Source of the DNA: Cryptomeria japonica
Taxonomy: Eukaryota > Streptophyta > Pinopsida > Cupressales > Cupressaceae
Reading direction: 5' to 3'
Assembly: GCF_030272615.1 (NCBI RefSeq)
Contig: NC_081413.1
Coordinates: forward strand, 162,898,080-162,962,079
DNA: 64,000 bases
Shown: positions 1-9,416 of the stretch, piece after piece
Layout: each line of letters opens with the position of its first letter
How positions within the stretch are numbered: position 1 is the first letter of the stretch
The notes under the pieces: generated by a model
The model's database searches: none
What the model was told of the DNA's origin: nothing
What the model saw: only the letters and a program-made list of their open reading frames with translations
Position numbers and translations under genes: made by a program

Positions 1-212
1 TCTTTGAAAGTTTGAATGCTCGGTGAAGTGAAATGGAGCCAAAACCTTATTTTATAAAGTCTTTTCTGCTACCTACCACATTAATTGCTTGCCGGTAATG
101 TATTAGCTTAACTTTATTTGCCAGTAATGAATGATTTTCAACTTCTTTTCTCTAACCGAGGGAATAATAGCACATGTGTCATTAGATTGCCAAACCCTCA
201 AGATAATTTTCT
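1..212 (-). other. Element A spacer between gag and ORF2
   Basis: No gene. Read on the minus strand, this matches the spacer after gag in element B (about 41468-41700), including the shared words GGTTTGGCAATCTAATGACAC and TTTGGCTCCATT. The two short plus-strand reading frames here are shadows of the minus-strand gag. Confidence 0.7.
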
Positions 213-1367
213 TCAATTTGATGAAGAACACCCTGCTAGTGGAGCATTTCTCTGTCCTGCCAATGGAGCATCACATTGTCCTATCGGTGAGGCATTTGTT
301 GGTTCTACCGGTGGAGTATTCCCAATATTTAGATCAACTTTTCTAATCCATTGTTTTGAAAATTCTTGCTTAACCTCTTCAACCTTTTCTTTACCTTTCA
401 AACTAGTACTTTTGTTCTCTATCAGTGTCCCTTTACTTCTACAAAATTTAGCAATATGACCAATCTTGTTACATGCATAACAAGTTACATTATTTTTCTG
501 AATAGCTTTCCCATAACCTATGCCGGTTTGTGTTCTGCATTGATTTGATAAATGTCCAAATCTTCCACAAACATAACATCTTACATTCATTCTACAATTT
601 TCAGAGTTATGACCAATTTTGTTGCATTTGGAGCATTGACCAGTGGGAGGATTGATATTCTGATAATTCCTAGATCTACATTCATTTTCCCTATGACCAT
701 ATTTATTGTAGTTAAAGCATTTTCCATTGAATTTGTAAGTATTAGAAGGTCTTACCGGTTTGCTGTGATCCTGGGTATTTGTAGTACCGAAGCTTTCTCC
801 AACTTCAAATCCAATTCCAAAAGTGTCACCTTTGGGTTTTTGATTCTTCAATAAGGTACCAAGTTCTTCTGAGCTTTTCTTGAATTTTTCTTTGTGTTGA
901 ATTGCAGTTTCCAATTCCCTTTCCAAGATTTCTTTTTGTCTCATTAGTTCATTCGAGTCATTTTGAGTATGCATCAGATCTATTTTGAACATGTCATTCT
1001 CATAGCTAAGTCTTGTGTTCTCATTTGCTGCATCACTTAGTCTCCTGGTCAATTCTTCTTCATTCTTCTTCCTGTCCTCAATCTCTTTGCAAAATCTCAT
1101 AGTCATATCCTGCATTTCATTTTTTGTTGTCATGATCTCTTGTTTCAATTTGCTTATCATATCATTTAGTGATTCCTTTTCATCATTTTCATTTTGTAAT
1201 TTTTCACAAAGTTCTCTTCTCTTATTTCTTGTAACAGTAAGATTTTCTAGAAGTGCCTAAATAATGTCTTGAGCTGCTTTTAAATCATCTTCTAATTTGA
1301 TATTTTTCAACTTCTCTGCATCATAGTCAGTAAGAGCTCCTTCAAGTTGCTTCATCAGATTTTCCAT
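213..1367 (-). pseudogene. Element A gag-like protein with four zinc knuckles (one stop)
   Basis: The start MENLMKQLEGAL at 1367 is chosen because the same start opens the gag of B (40286) and D (5145). The frame runs 384 codons to a stop at 213. The first ~190 residues are a charged coiled coil (KLKNIKLEDDLKAAQDII, then many E, K and N heptads). Four CX2CX4HX4C zinc knuckles follow: CFNYNKYGHRENEC (second Cys changed to Tyr), CSKCNKIGHNSENC, CYVCGRFGHLSNQC and CYACNKIGHIAKFC. A short repeated tail (NAPLAG-like) ends it. A single in-frame TAG at 1257-1259 stands where B reads CAG. Zinc knuckles bind element RNA in retroelement Gag proteins, so a packaging role is inferred. No capsid fold is recognisable by eye. 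Confidence 0.8.
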
Positions 1368-1420
1368 CTTTACCAGTGTCAAGATCTTCCTCAAGCTATT
1401 AGGCTTCTGAAAATAGATGA

Positions 1421-1436
1421 CCAGGCTCTGATACCA
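1421..1436 (-). promoter_or_regulatory. Primer-binding site of element A
   Basis: Minus-strand TGGTATCAGAGCCTGG lies two bases inside the LTR end. TGGTATCAGAGC is the classic site matching the 3' end of initiator methionine tRNA used by plant copia elements. Confidence 0.9.
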
Positions 1437-1438
1437 AT

Positions 1439-2323
1439 TGTTAGGGTTCCCACAGATACTAAGAGGGGGGAGTGAATCAGTATCTGACTGGTAATGAAAT
1501 TTTCTTAAAATAGAACATGCAGAACATAAAGTAACCGTATACCGGTACGCAAGAATTAATGTAATTAACAGAATCAAAAACATCCACATGAAAAGAACAC
1601 CATAACACAAGATGTTTAACAAGGAAACCCAGTGTGGGAAAAACCTCGGTGGGATTTGTGACCCACAATATTCACTTACTGGCCAATAAGAGAATATTAC
1701 TTACAATAGGAGTCTACACCTACAGGAAGGCCAACTGCCTAGAGCACACTACTCAATAAGAAGTCACACTGACTTACAATGAGGATTATGCAAATCCAAT
1801 GATCTGTACTGCTTTACAATAGCATCTTCAATGCCAGATTCAGTACCAGTTCTTGCACTATTCTTTACATATACCCTTGACCTACAATTTGCACATTAGG
1901 TCTACCTTATAATTTTCTTTATGCTTCCTATCCATATCCTACAAATGACTACAATGATCTCTTTTATATACAAGAGTCATTTTACAATTTGCCAAGCCGG
2001 CTTACAATAATAAACAAAATATTACATATCAAAAATCTTGTTGGCCTCTGTGCCGGTATACATCTTTTCTTCTGTGCCAGTGTCGATGTAGAGTGATCTT
2101 GCTAATGCTAGTATAATGTCTTGCCGGTGTCATAGGATTGCAAGGTTGCCTGTGTAATGCTTTGTTGGTATAATGTCTTGCCGGTGCCATAGGATTGCAA
2201 GGTTGCCTGTGTAATTCTTTGCTAGTATAATGTCTTGCTGGTGCCATAGGATTGCAAGGTTGTCATCAATGACAAAACCTTCAATCACACACAATGTCTC
2301 ATTGGAGTGTCCATATGCCAACA
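1439..2323 (-). repeat. 5' LTR of element A (885 bp)
   Basis: On the minus strand it starts TGTTGGCATATG and ends CCCTAACA directly before the primer site. It is close to the LTRs of B over its whole length. A TATA-like stretch (TATATAAAAGAG on the minus strand, near 1963-1976) marks the likely promoter. Close to the inner end is a run of six C bases, a tract that is 10 to 24 long in the B LTRs. The outer third carries repeated GCCGGT words around 2050-2200. Confidence 0.9.
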
Positions 2324-2359
2324 TAAGATTCAATTAAGTTAAATTTATAATGTATGTAC

Positions 2360-2416
2360 CTGTGTCTCCTGATGAACAATGTCGATGGCAATGTGCAAAT
2401 CCTCAAACATCACCCC
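2360..2416 (-). pseudogene. Mini-exon-like segment of the decayed gene, copy 2
   Basis: On the minus strand this is a 57-base, 19-codon open segment reading GVMFEDLHIAIDIVHQETQ. It is preceded by GTAG (acceptor-like) and followed by GTACAT (donor-like). It resembles the segment at 2787-2846, and both end VHQET plus a splice-like GT. This looks like a duplicated exon. Both sites are read from sequence only; there is no transcript evidence. Confidence 0.45.
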
Positions 2417-2786
2417 CTACGCCTACAGTATAAATTACACATGAACTTGAACATGTAAATTATTTAAACATTAATTATTAAGTTATATATATATATAATT
2501 TATTTGAACGATCAAATCTAATCTACTTGAACATGTACGTGTACACGTGGTTGTAGATAAACACGCCTCAAGGTCTTTAACACCTCCATCGTGCACATGC
2601 TAGACTCTAGAATGTTTGCAGGATGAATGGATCATCTTGTGCAATGCTCGCTCATCCTAGACAATGCACACATTTTGTTTGATATATATATAATTTAAAT
2701 CACTTGAAATTATTTAATGAACACCTAGATATCCATTTAAATAGAACTTAAAAACCAAAAAATAATCATTTAAACTTTATATATAC
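2417..2786. other. AT-rich intron-like spacer between the two mini-exons
   Basis: No coding potential seen. AT-rich with short TATATA runs. On the minus strand it would be the intron joining the segments ending at 2787 and starting at 2416. Confidence 0.35.
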
Positions 2787-2846
2787 CTATGTCTCCTGAT
2801 GAACAACTGGGTTAGTGGCAGCATCTAAATCTCCATACATCAACCC
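2787..2846 (-). pseudogene. Mini-exon-like segment of the decayed gene, copy 1
   Basis: The minus strand reads GLMYGDLDAATNPVVHQET then a TAG, followed by a GTATAT donor-like site. It aligns residue by residue with the segment at 2360-2416. The acceptor is TTAG followed by GG rather than GGG, so the frame would be off by one after splicing from the exon ending at 2990; I read this as decay. Confidence 0.45.
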
Positions 2847-2989
2847 TAACATAATACCCTATATATTTCAAAAAATATAATCCAATATATATATAATTAA
2901 TTTAATCTATGCAGTTCATGTTTACAATCAAGTAGCTATATAAAATTTCTAAATTAAGATTAGTAAATTATATATTATATAATGCATAC
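2847..2989. other. AT-rich intron-like spacer
   Basis: On the minus strand it starts GTATGC right after the GAG codon ending at 2990 and ends TTAG at 2846, so it has the shape of a short intron. No other feature seen. Confidence 0.4.
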
Positions 2990-4288
2990 CTCTCCTGCAG
3001 CATGTAAGGCTCGTCTGATCCTGTTGATGTCATAATCATGCAAGGATCCCACTCCAACATGATCCCCCTCACTATTTGGATCCATAAGCATGGTAGTGAG
3101 TGGCTTGATCAACTGATGTATAAACAGGAGGAGGAGGTGTATCTTGACCAATTGTTGTATGTTGGGGTTGGGTAGTAGGATGTGTAGCAATAGTAGGTTG
3201 AGAATCTGTATGCTCACAACCACGGCTAGATGCACCCAGTCTACCAAGTGTACGCCTAACAAATGATGGGGCATCCTCTAGTGGGATCCCATGCTCCATA
3301 GAAATGACCTGATATGTATCAAAGAGATCACTTGATAAGCATGCGGTCATCTGAAAGGATCTATGTCATGCATGAGTCCAACATCCATTGGTGATGGTAT
3401 GTTTAATCAAAGATATGGATCATCACTCACTGATGCATCATGAATGCTAGTATGAGAGAACAAAAAATATCTACCAACCCAATCTGATGTCATCTCATCC
3501 ACCCGTGTGGCTATAATAGCAATACTAGAAAATATGGATTGTCGAGTGTCATCTGGTACACTATCTGTAACATGTGCTAGGTCCGCACTCTTGGGAAGAA
3601 CCACAAGGTTTGGACCAATCAATGCTCATTTATTAATAGGCAGGGGTGCACCTGATCATCTAAACTTACCTAAAAATCCACCCTTCCCTTGCCCAGCATG
3701 TTTGAGAAAATTAGTGTAATCAACATCATCCAACAAATGAAACTTTGCAAACAATTGTTTGTAGAAATAAAGGGGTAACTCATCCTTTTGGGGCCACCTA
3801 TGATGAGTGTCTAACCATCTAGGATAGATAAATGGTGCTACTTGTGCATCCATGCACATGGTAGGCATATATCCTTTCACCCTACCAAAGGCCTAATAAT
3901 GAGGAAACATGGTTTTCACATCAGCTGTGGAAACCCTATCATTCACTGTGTCCCATTTCACAGTACCACGTACACTACATGAAAGGGATCTATATAATTC
4001 CTCTACATTGACCTTGTCATATGGATTATAATTGTCGATGAGGTCAATCATTTGAACTAGCTCATGTCTATTAGTCTCACCCCTTTATTTATTTATTTGA
4101 TCATGCATGTTTCCCAAAGTGATATTTAAATGATATAAGGAACGTTAGAGTGCCTCTACTATCTGATTGTAGAGTTGTTGCCTCTCCTATGGAGTTGTTG
4201 CAAACCTATGTGATGTCTGCTCACTCCCATGAGGATGAACACTAGGCTCAGAACTACTCATGCTATGTGATCCAGGCTCGTCAGACAT
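2990..4288 (-). pseudogene. Decayed multi-exon gene of unknown family, main exon
   Basis: On the minus strand one frame can be followed from a Met at 4288 (MSDEPGSHSMSSSEPS) through several stops to a splice-like GAG|GTATGC at 2990. Recognisable stretches include RHELVQMIDLIDNYNPYDKV, KGYMPTMCMDAQVAPFIYPR and DINRIRRALHAAGE. A frame change lies between about 3350 and 3090, where the neighbouring frame reads HGIPLEDAPSFVRRTLGRLG and then a proline- and threonine-rich stretch. At least three stops are in frame (near 4190, 4095 and 3890). The amino end is Ser/His rich. I do not recognise the family: it could be a host gene or the protein of a DNA transposon. Element D inserted just upstream of its start and element A at its other end. 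Confidence 0.5.
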
Positions 4289-4305
4289 GATGTGAATGTA
4301 TAATG

Positions 4306-5073
4306 TGTTGGCATTCTACACTCTAGTGAGAAATGATGGTGTTGTCATTGATGGCAACTTACTAGAAACCTTGTGGATATCTTCAGGCATCGGCACCGAC
4401 AGACACTTCACTAACATCGACAACAATGTATATCAGCACTCCAGCTAACAAGAATAAAGTTTTGTTTATTGTATTTAATTGTAAACATATTTTGTAAAGC
4501 CGACATGGCATATTATAATAAGACTCATATATGTATGAGATCTTGAAAATCATTTTTATATAGAACATAGGATGGATAAATGGTAGAAGTGATGAGCAAA
4601 TATTTTGTATAAGGTTTATGGTTATTATATGAGCTTAAACCGGTATTGAACCTGGCATAGCAGATGATGAATTATAGTAGTACATTCTATTGGATTTTCA
4701 TAATCCATTTTTTAAGTCAGTGAGACTTCCTTTTTGTGATTGAGCAGTGAGCTCTAGGCAGTTGGCCTTCCTGCATGTGCAGGCCCCTCTTGTAAGTAAT
4801 ATCTATTCATTGGCTAGTGAGTGAATATTGTGGGTCACAAATCCCACTGAGGTTTTTCCCACACCGGGTTTCCTCGTTAAACATCTTGTGTTAAGGTGTG
4901 TTTTCTATGTTGTCTTTACTGTTCTTATTTACTGCATTAATATTTGTTTATCGGTACACTATTTTGGAATGCAAAATACTTAATAAGGTTAAAGAATTTT
5001 TTAACCGATTAGATACTAATTCACCCCCCCCCCCCCCCTCTCAGTATCTTTGGGACTATCATCAATCCTAACA
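4306..5073 (+). repeat. 5' LTR of element D (768 bp)
   Basis: Starts TGTTGGCATTC and ends ATCCTAACA; its partner is at 15116-15880. It holds a run of 15 C bases near the inner end. The inner half (words such as AGTCAGTGAGACTTCC, GAGCTCTAGGCAGTTGGCC and GTGGGTCACAAATCCCAC) is shared with the LTRs of A and B and, more loosely, with those of copia element C. Confidence 0.93.
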
Positions 5074-5075
5074 AC

Positions 5076-5087
5076 TAGTATCAGAGC
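5076..5087 (+). promoter_or_regulatory. Primer-binding site of element D
   Basis: TAGTATCAGAGC, one base off the consensus TGGTATCAGAGC (G to A), two bases after the LTR end. Confidence 0.85.
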
Positions 5088-5144
5088 TTGGTCCTTTATT
5101 TTCAAAAGTCTAACAACTTGAGGAAGATTCTGATAGCAGTACAG

Positions 5145-6249
5145 ATGGAGAACTTAAGAAAGCAATTAGAAGGATCTCTTGTGGACTATGATGTAGAGAA
5201 GTTGAAAAATATCAAACTTGAAGATGATATAAGGACTGCATGGGAATTCATTCAAGGACTTTAGGAGAATCTCACTATTGCTAGAAATAAGAGAAAAGAA
5301 CTTCATGAGAAGATGCAGAGTAATGATGAGGAAAAGGAAACTCTAAATGAGCTTGTAAGCAAGATGAGGCAAGAAAACATGACTATGAGGAAGGAAATGC
5401 AAGACATGACTATGATATTTTGTAAAATTGAAGACATAAAGAAGAATGAAGATGACTTGACTAGAAGACTCAATGATGCTGGAAATGAAAATCTAAGACT
5501 CAATCATGAAAATGATAGGTTGAAGACAGATTTAATTCACATGGAACATGATAAAATTGAACTTATGAGACAAAAGGGATTTCTGGAAAATGAGTTGGCT
5601 ACTGCAAATCAACATAAAGAGAAATTCAAGAAAATTTCAGAAGAACTTGATGATATGCTAAAAAGTTAGAAACCTAATGGAGATACTAATGGACTTGGAT
5701 TTGAAGCTGGAGAAAGTTTCAGTACTACAAACAATCATGATCATAGTAAATTGGTAAGACAACCTAATGCTTACACATTTAATGGGAAATGCTTTAACTG
5801 TAACAAGTATGGTAATAGAGAAAATCGATGTAGATCTAAAAATAATCAAAACATTAACACACCCACCGATCAATGTTCCAAATATAATAAAATTGGTCAT
5901 ATTTCAGAAAACTGCAGAATGAATGTAAGATGTTATGTTTGTGGAAGATTTGGGCACTTATCTAATCAATGTAGAACACAAAGTGGCATAGGATATGGAA
6001 AGGCTATTCAAAAAAACAATGTGACTTGTTATTCTTGTAACAAGATTGGACATATTGCTTTGTAGAAGCAAGACTTCATCGGCAAACAATAAAGGACCTA
6101 GTTTGAAAGGAAAAGAGAAGGTTGATGAGGTAAAGCAAAAATCTTCAAGACAATGGATTAGAAAGATAGATCATAATGTTGATGAGACTATTCCTTAACT
6201 GGTAGAACAGAGTGTTACTCCACCGGCAGGAGACTCTTCATCCAACTGA
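5145..6249 (+). pseudogene. Element D gag-like zinc-knuckle protein (broken)
   Basis: Starts MENLRKQLEGSLVDYDVEKL, collinear with the gag of B and A. The amino half is a coiled coil. Zinc knuckles follow as CFNCNKYGNRENRC (His changed to Asn), CSKYNKIGHISENC (one Cys lost), CYVCGRFGHLSNQC and the start of a fourth (CYSCNKIGHIA). Stops are at about 5261 and 5667. At about 6060 a 5-base loss relative to B shifts the frame within the fourth knuckle. The last codons before the TGA at 6247-6249 read PPAGDSSSN, as in B. It is not translatable as it stands. Confidence 0.8.
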
Positions 6250-6553
6250 GAACTAAACCTTTGGGGGTATTGCAGGAAGTTGAAAATCATGCAAGTTTAC
6301 CCTTGGTTGATGGTGAGAAGATGGACTTCTTCTCTACCAGCAGATGTGTTAAGTTTCACTTAAGTGGCAACCATTTAATGCAATGTTTGGAGAAAAAGAC
6401 AATATAAATGAGTGATTTTCCCTCTTTTTCAGTTCACCGAGTATTCAAACTTTTTGAGAGCATGAAATCCGAGCGAAGGCATCCAAAGTAAAGAAGTGAA
6501 GCAAGTTCTTTCAAGCACTCAAACCATTATCAGGCAGATTAAGGTATTTATCA
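6250..6553 (+). other. Element D spacer between gag and ORF2
   Basis: No gene. Collinear with the spacers in A (1-212) and B (41468-41770); ORF2 begins about 20 bases after GGCAGATTAAGG. Confidence 0.6.
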
Positions 6554-8482
6554 ATGGCTTCCTCCTCTACTCCAGAATTTATTGCAAACCCTACTGTTGT
6601 AGAAGTTGTGAAATGTCCTAGGCCCATTTTTAAGATAATTCTCGAGATAGGGAAACAGGATTATTCCCTAGGTGCTTTTTCCAAAATTCCAAAAGGTGTT
6701 GCATATGCTGAAGACCCTAGAATCTATATTCATTGCCATATTGAGGAATTAGGTTCTGAGGAAATATTGAAAATGTTTAAAACTGTTATCTGTGATGAAA
6801 ATGGAAATGTAAAACCCGAATGCAAGATAATTGAAACTTTAGGTTTTGTGGAAATCTTGGGCATCCCTGATTTTCCTAAGGAGGTAGTAAGGATTGTCCT
6901 TAGCAGAGTTCATGGAGAATTATTTTGGCTAGATTCTATTTTTAAAATCACTAGAGAAGTAGTTAGGGCAATGACTAGTTTACCCTCCACTGGTAGCAGG
7001 CCAGATAAGACTAAGAAGGTTCCTAATAACACAATGATGAGATTAACATGAGCAACATATGACAGCTGATCCCTAAGAGTAAATGATGTTAAAGATGAGA
7101 ATGTCATATTTATAAGCATGATCCTAGGTTATAAAACCACACATGCAAACCGACTCAACTCTATTTCCAGTCTTTGTATTAAAAGTGCATATGATATGGT
7201 CAATAATGATGAAAAAATAGATGTATGAGACTGGTTAAAGGATGAATTAATAGATAATCTGAAAAAGATAAAAGGTGATAAGAAATGTACTTTTCGTTTT
7301 GGCAATCTCCTGGTATGTCTGATGTTGTATCTCACAAAAGAGGTTCCAGGTATTGGTAAGAAAGACTTTGGTTATGATATACCGGTAGGCAAACAATTGT
7401 TAGAAATATTCACCGGTATGGGCAATGATAAGGATAACAACATAATAAAGTACTTCAAAACATTCAAAGAAAAAATGAAAACAAGAGAGAGATTACCACA
7501 AAGTATTGTAGACAAGTATGAAAAGGAAATATATTTTGTAATTAAAAATGATGAAATCTAGATGGAGGTATTTCTTCCTAGAATTGTATGGGTAACAGAA
7601 ATGGGGTATGAGGCAAATGTAAATATCATTGAAACTTATGCTAAAGCCCTATTAGAAGCCCCTAGAGAACCAGAGGAAAAAGTGTTTGGTAGTGCAGAAA
7701 TAATAGAGAAGTGGTGTACAAACATTGAAATAGAGGAAGAGAAGAGAAAAGTATATAAAGAGTGCATCTAAGCAAGTTAAGGAAATAAAAGAAAACATCA
7801 TTAACATAACTGGAATAAGGGAAAGTGACTTAGAAGGATTACAACCAAAGGCACATCTCTCATTGGTTGGTACATCCTCTAGCAATGAAATTCTTGCTGA
7901 GTTTAAAAGAGTTGATAGGAAGAGAAAACCCTCACCGGTACCCTCTCCTCCTCCCAAGAAAACAAGAACAACAAGGTAGAAACAATAGGCAGTGAGACCA
8001 CAGGCAAAGAAGTTGACACCAAAGAAGAAAAAGAAACAATGGGTTATACCACCATTGGATAACTTACTGAGTGAAATAACTAATGACGGTAACTTAGCTA
8101 ATGTTGGCAAACTATACAATACATTCACTAATGAAGAAAAGGAAAGTATTGAGAATAGCATAATACTACATCTTGGTATATACAAGAAAGTATTAATAGA
8201 AGTTGTAGATGATTTGCCAATTGAATTGTAAAGGAGGTTAGATGCAAAAAGAATTACAGTTATGGAGCTTGACAAGATACTAAAGATTGAAAAACTTCTA
8301 GCAGTACATCCGCTCAACTTTGTAGAAGAAATTGATGAATTAATTAGTGAAGCTAATAGATCATTTTTTGCAAGTGGACACCGGCATGTGAGCCTGATGG
8401 ATGGTAGAGTCAATGAAATTGCAGAAGAAACAACATACAAATGGGATATCTTCTTTGTAGAGAAAGAAAAATAGGAAGAGTT
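6554..8482 (+). pseudogene. Element D ORF2, amino-terminal part
   Basis: Starts MASSSTPEFIANPTVVEVVK, matching the ORF2 start of B (41771). Residues ~1-310 form a conserved globular region: FPKEVVRIVLSRVHGELFWL, SMILGYKTTHANRLNS, SLCIKSAYDMV and FRFGNLLVCLMLYLTKEVP. The spacing resembles the plant mobile domain or 'putative plant transposon protein' type of domain, but that is a reading by eye. A Lys/Arg/Pro-rich segment follows (KKLTPKKKKKQ near 8000), likely a nuclear signal. Stops include 7049-7051, 7227-7229 and 7559-7561, and a frameshift lies near 7750. Element E interrupts the gene at 8483; the carboxyl part resumes at 13470. The long minus-strand frame opposite this region is a shadow. 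Confidence 0.7.
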
Positions 8483-8596
8483 TGTTGAGCACTATTTTTG
8501 AAAATAAAAATAAAAAAAATAATATATGTTTCCATAAGCATGAAGGCTAATGGATATTTCGGCCAGTAAACTGTATCGAGCACTGCAGGAGAAGTT

Positions 8597-9120
8597 TCAT
8601 CGAAAGAGCGTTTTCATCGACACAGGGCATATAAAGCATTAAGCAAAGGTATTTCGGCAAAAAGTTACCTTCGATGAACGCAAGAAACCGCTCATCGATA
8701 CTCCAAGTTTCATCGAAAAGGTAAAAGCAAAAAGCGAAAAAGGCAAAAGGTGATTTCGAAGGAATGTCGTTACCGAAGAAACTCAAGAGACATTCATCGA
8801 AATGCAAGTTTCATCGATGAACGTGGTGTCGAACAAAAGAAAAGCTATTTCATCGATAAAAAAAAGGATATCGATGAAAAGGGGATATCGATGAACACTC
8901 ATAAGCCTTCACCGAAGAAAGAAACTCATCGAAAGTATGGCATCGATGAAACTCACGAGCAACTTGTCGAAAAAGGGGTCTATCGATGAAAAGGTGATTT
9001 CGATGAGTCTTAAAAGTGGCTTCTCGACATGAGCCATTCACCAAAACAGTTGTATCGAAGAAAATGAGCTTTTGATGGAAAGTTTGAACACTCGACCGAA
9101 GACAAGGGTTTCATCGATAA
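8597..9120. repeat. Cluster of TCATCGA / TCGATGA words
   Basis: About 15 copies of TCATCGA or its reverse complement TCGATGA lie in 524 bases, some fused as TCATCGATGA. By chance fewer than one would be expected. Spacing is irregular, so it is not a simple tandem repeat. It lies in the leader of element E, upstream of its ORF. In one forward frame the words read as FIDE or GIDE repeats, but stops break that frame. A dense transcription-factor site array is the simplest reading. Confidence 0.75.
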
Positions 9121-9416
9121 CTTGAAACACGCGCACTTTGAGCGAACTGTACTTCCCGCGAAAGAATTAAAGGCCCAACTGAAAAGTGTCACATCTGCAA
9201 TTAAGTTTAAACACTTGAGTAGTCGTTATGGATGCAGAACATTAACTGTGCACAAGTTGCCCATACAATCACAGTTGAACTGAGTGAATTCTCGCAAGAA
9301 TCAAATCGATGCTGAGAGATTGGAAGCTGTGAAGAACTTGCAGAGACTTGCAAACGATAACCAGAAGGGTTGAGCAGTCTACCAAGTAAGTGTTGTCTCT
9401 CTTATTTACTGTAACT

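Larger units (their letters stand above)
1..2323 (-). mobile_element. Element A: pol-less LTR retrotransposon, 5' part only
   Basis: On the minus strand this reads 5' LTR (2323 to 1439), methionine-type primer site, gag (1367 to 213), then an untranslated stretch that runs off the window at base 1. Gag and the stretch after it match element B (39374-46066) closely and in the same order, so A and B are one subfamily. In B the next gene is ORF2 and there is no pol, so I infer the same for A. The right boundary is the TGTTGGCATATG LTR start at 2323; the outer target-site base run would be TAAGA (2324-2328), but its partner is outside the window. It inserted beside the decayed gene at 2360-4288. 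Confidence 0.85.

Noticed and set aside
213-1367. Host CNBP-type zinc-finger gene
   Set aside because: Four-knuckle protein lies between an LTR and primer site and recurs in D and B in the same element context.
7652-8440. 262-codon minus-strand frame
   Set aside because: Lies opposite ORF2 of element D; Ser/Phe/Leu-rich composition is what the reverse of a Lys/Glu-rich coding strand gives.
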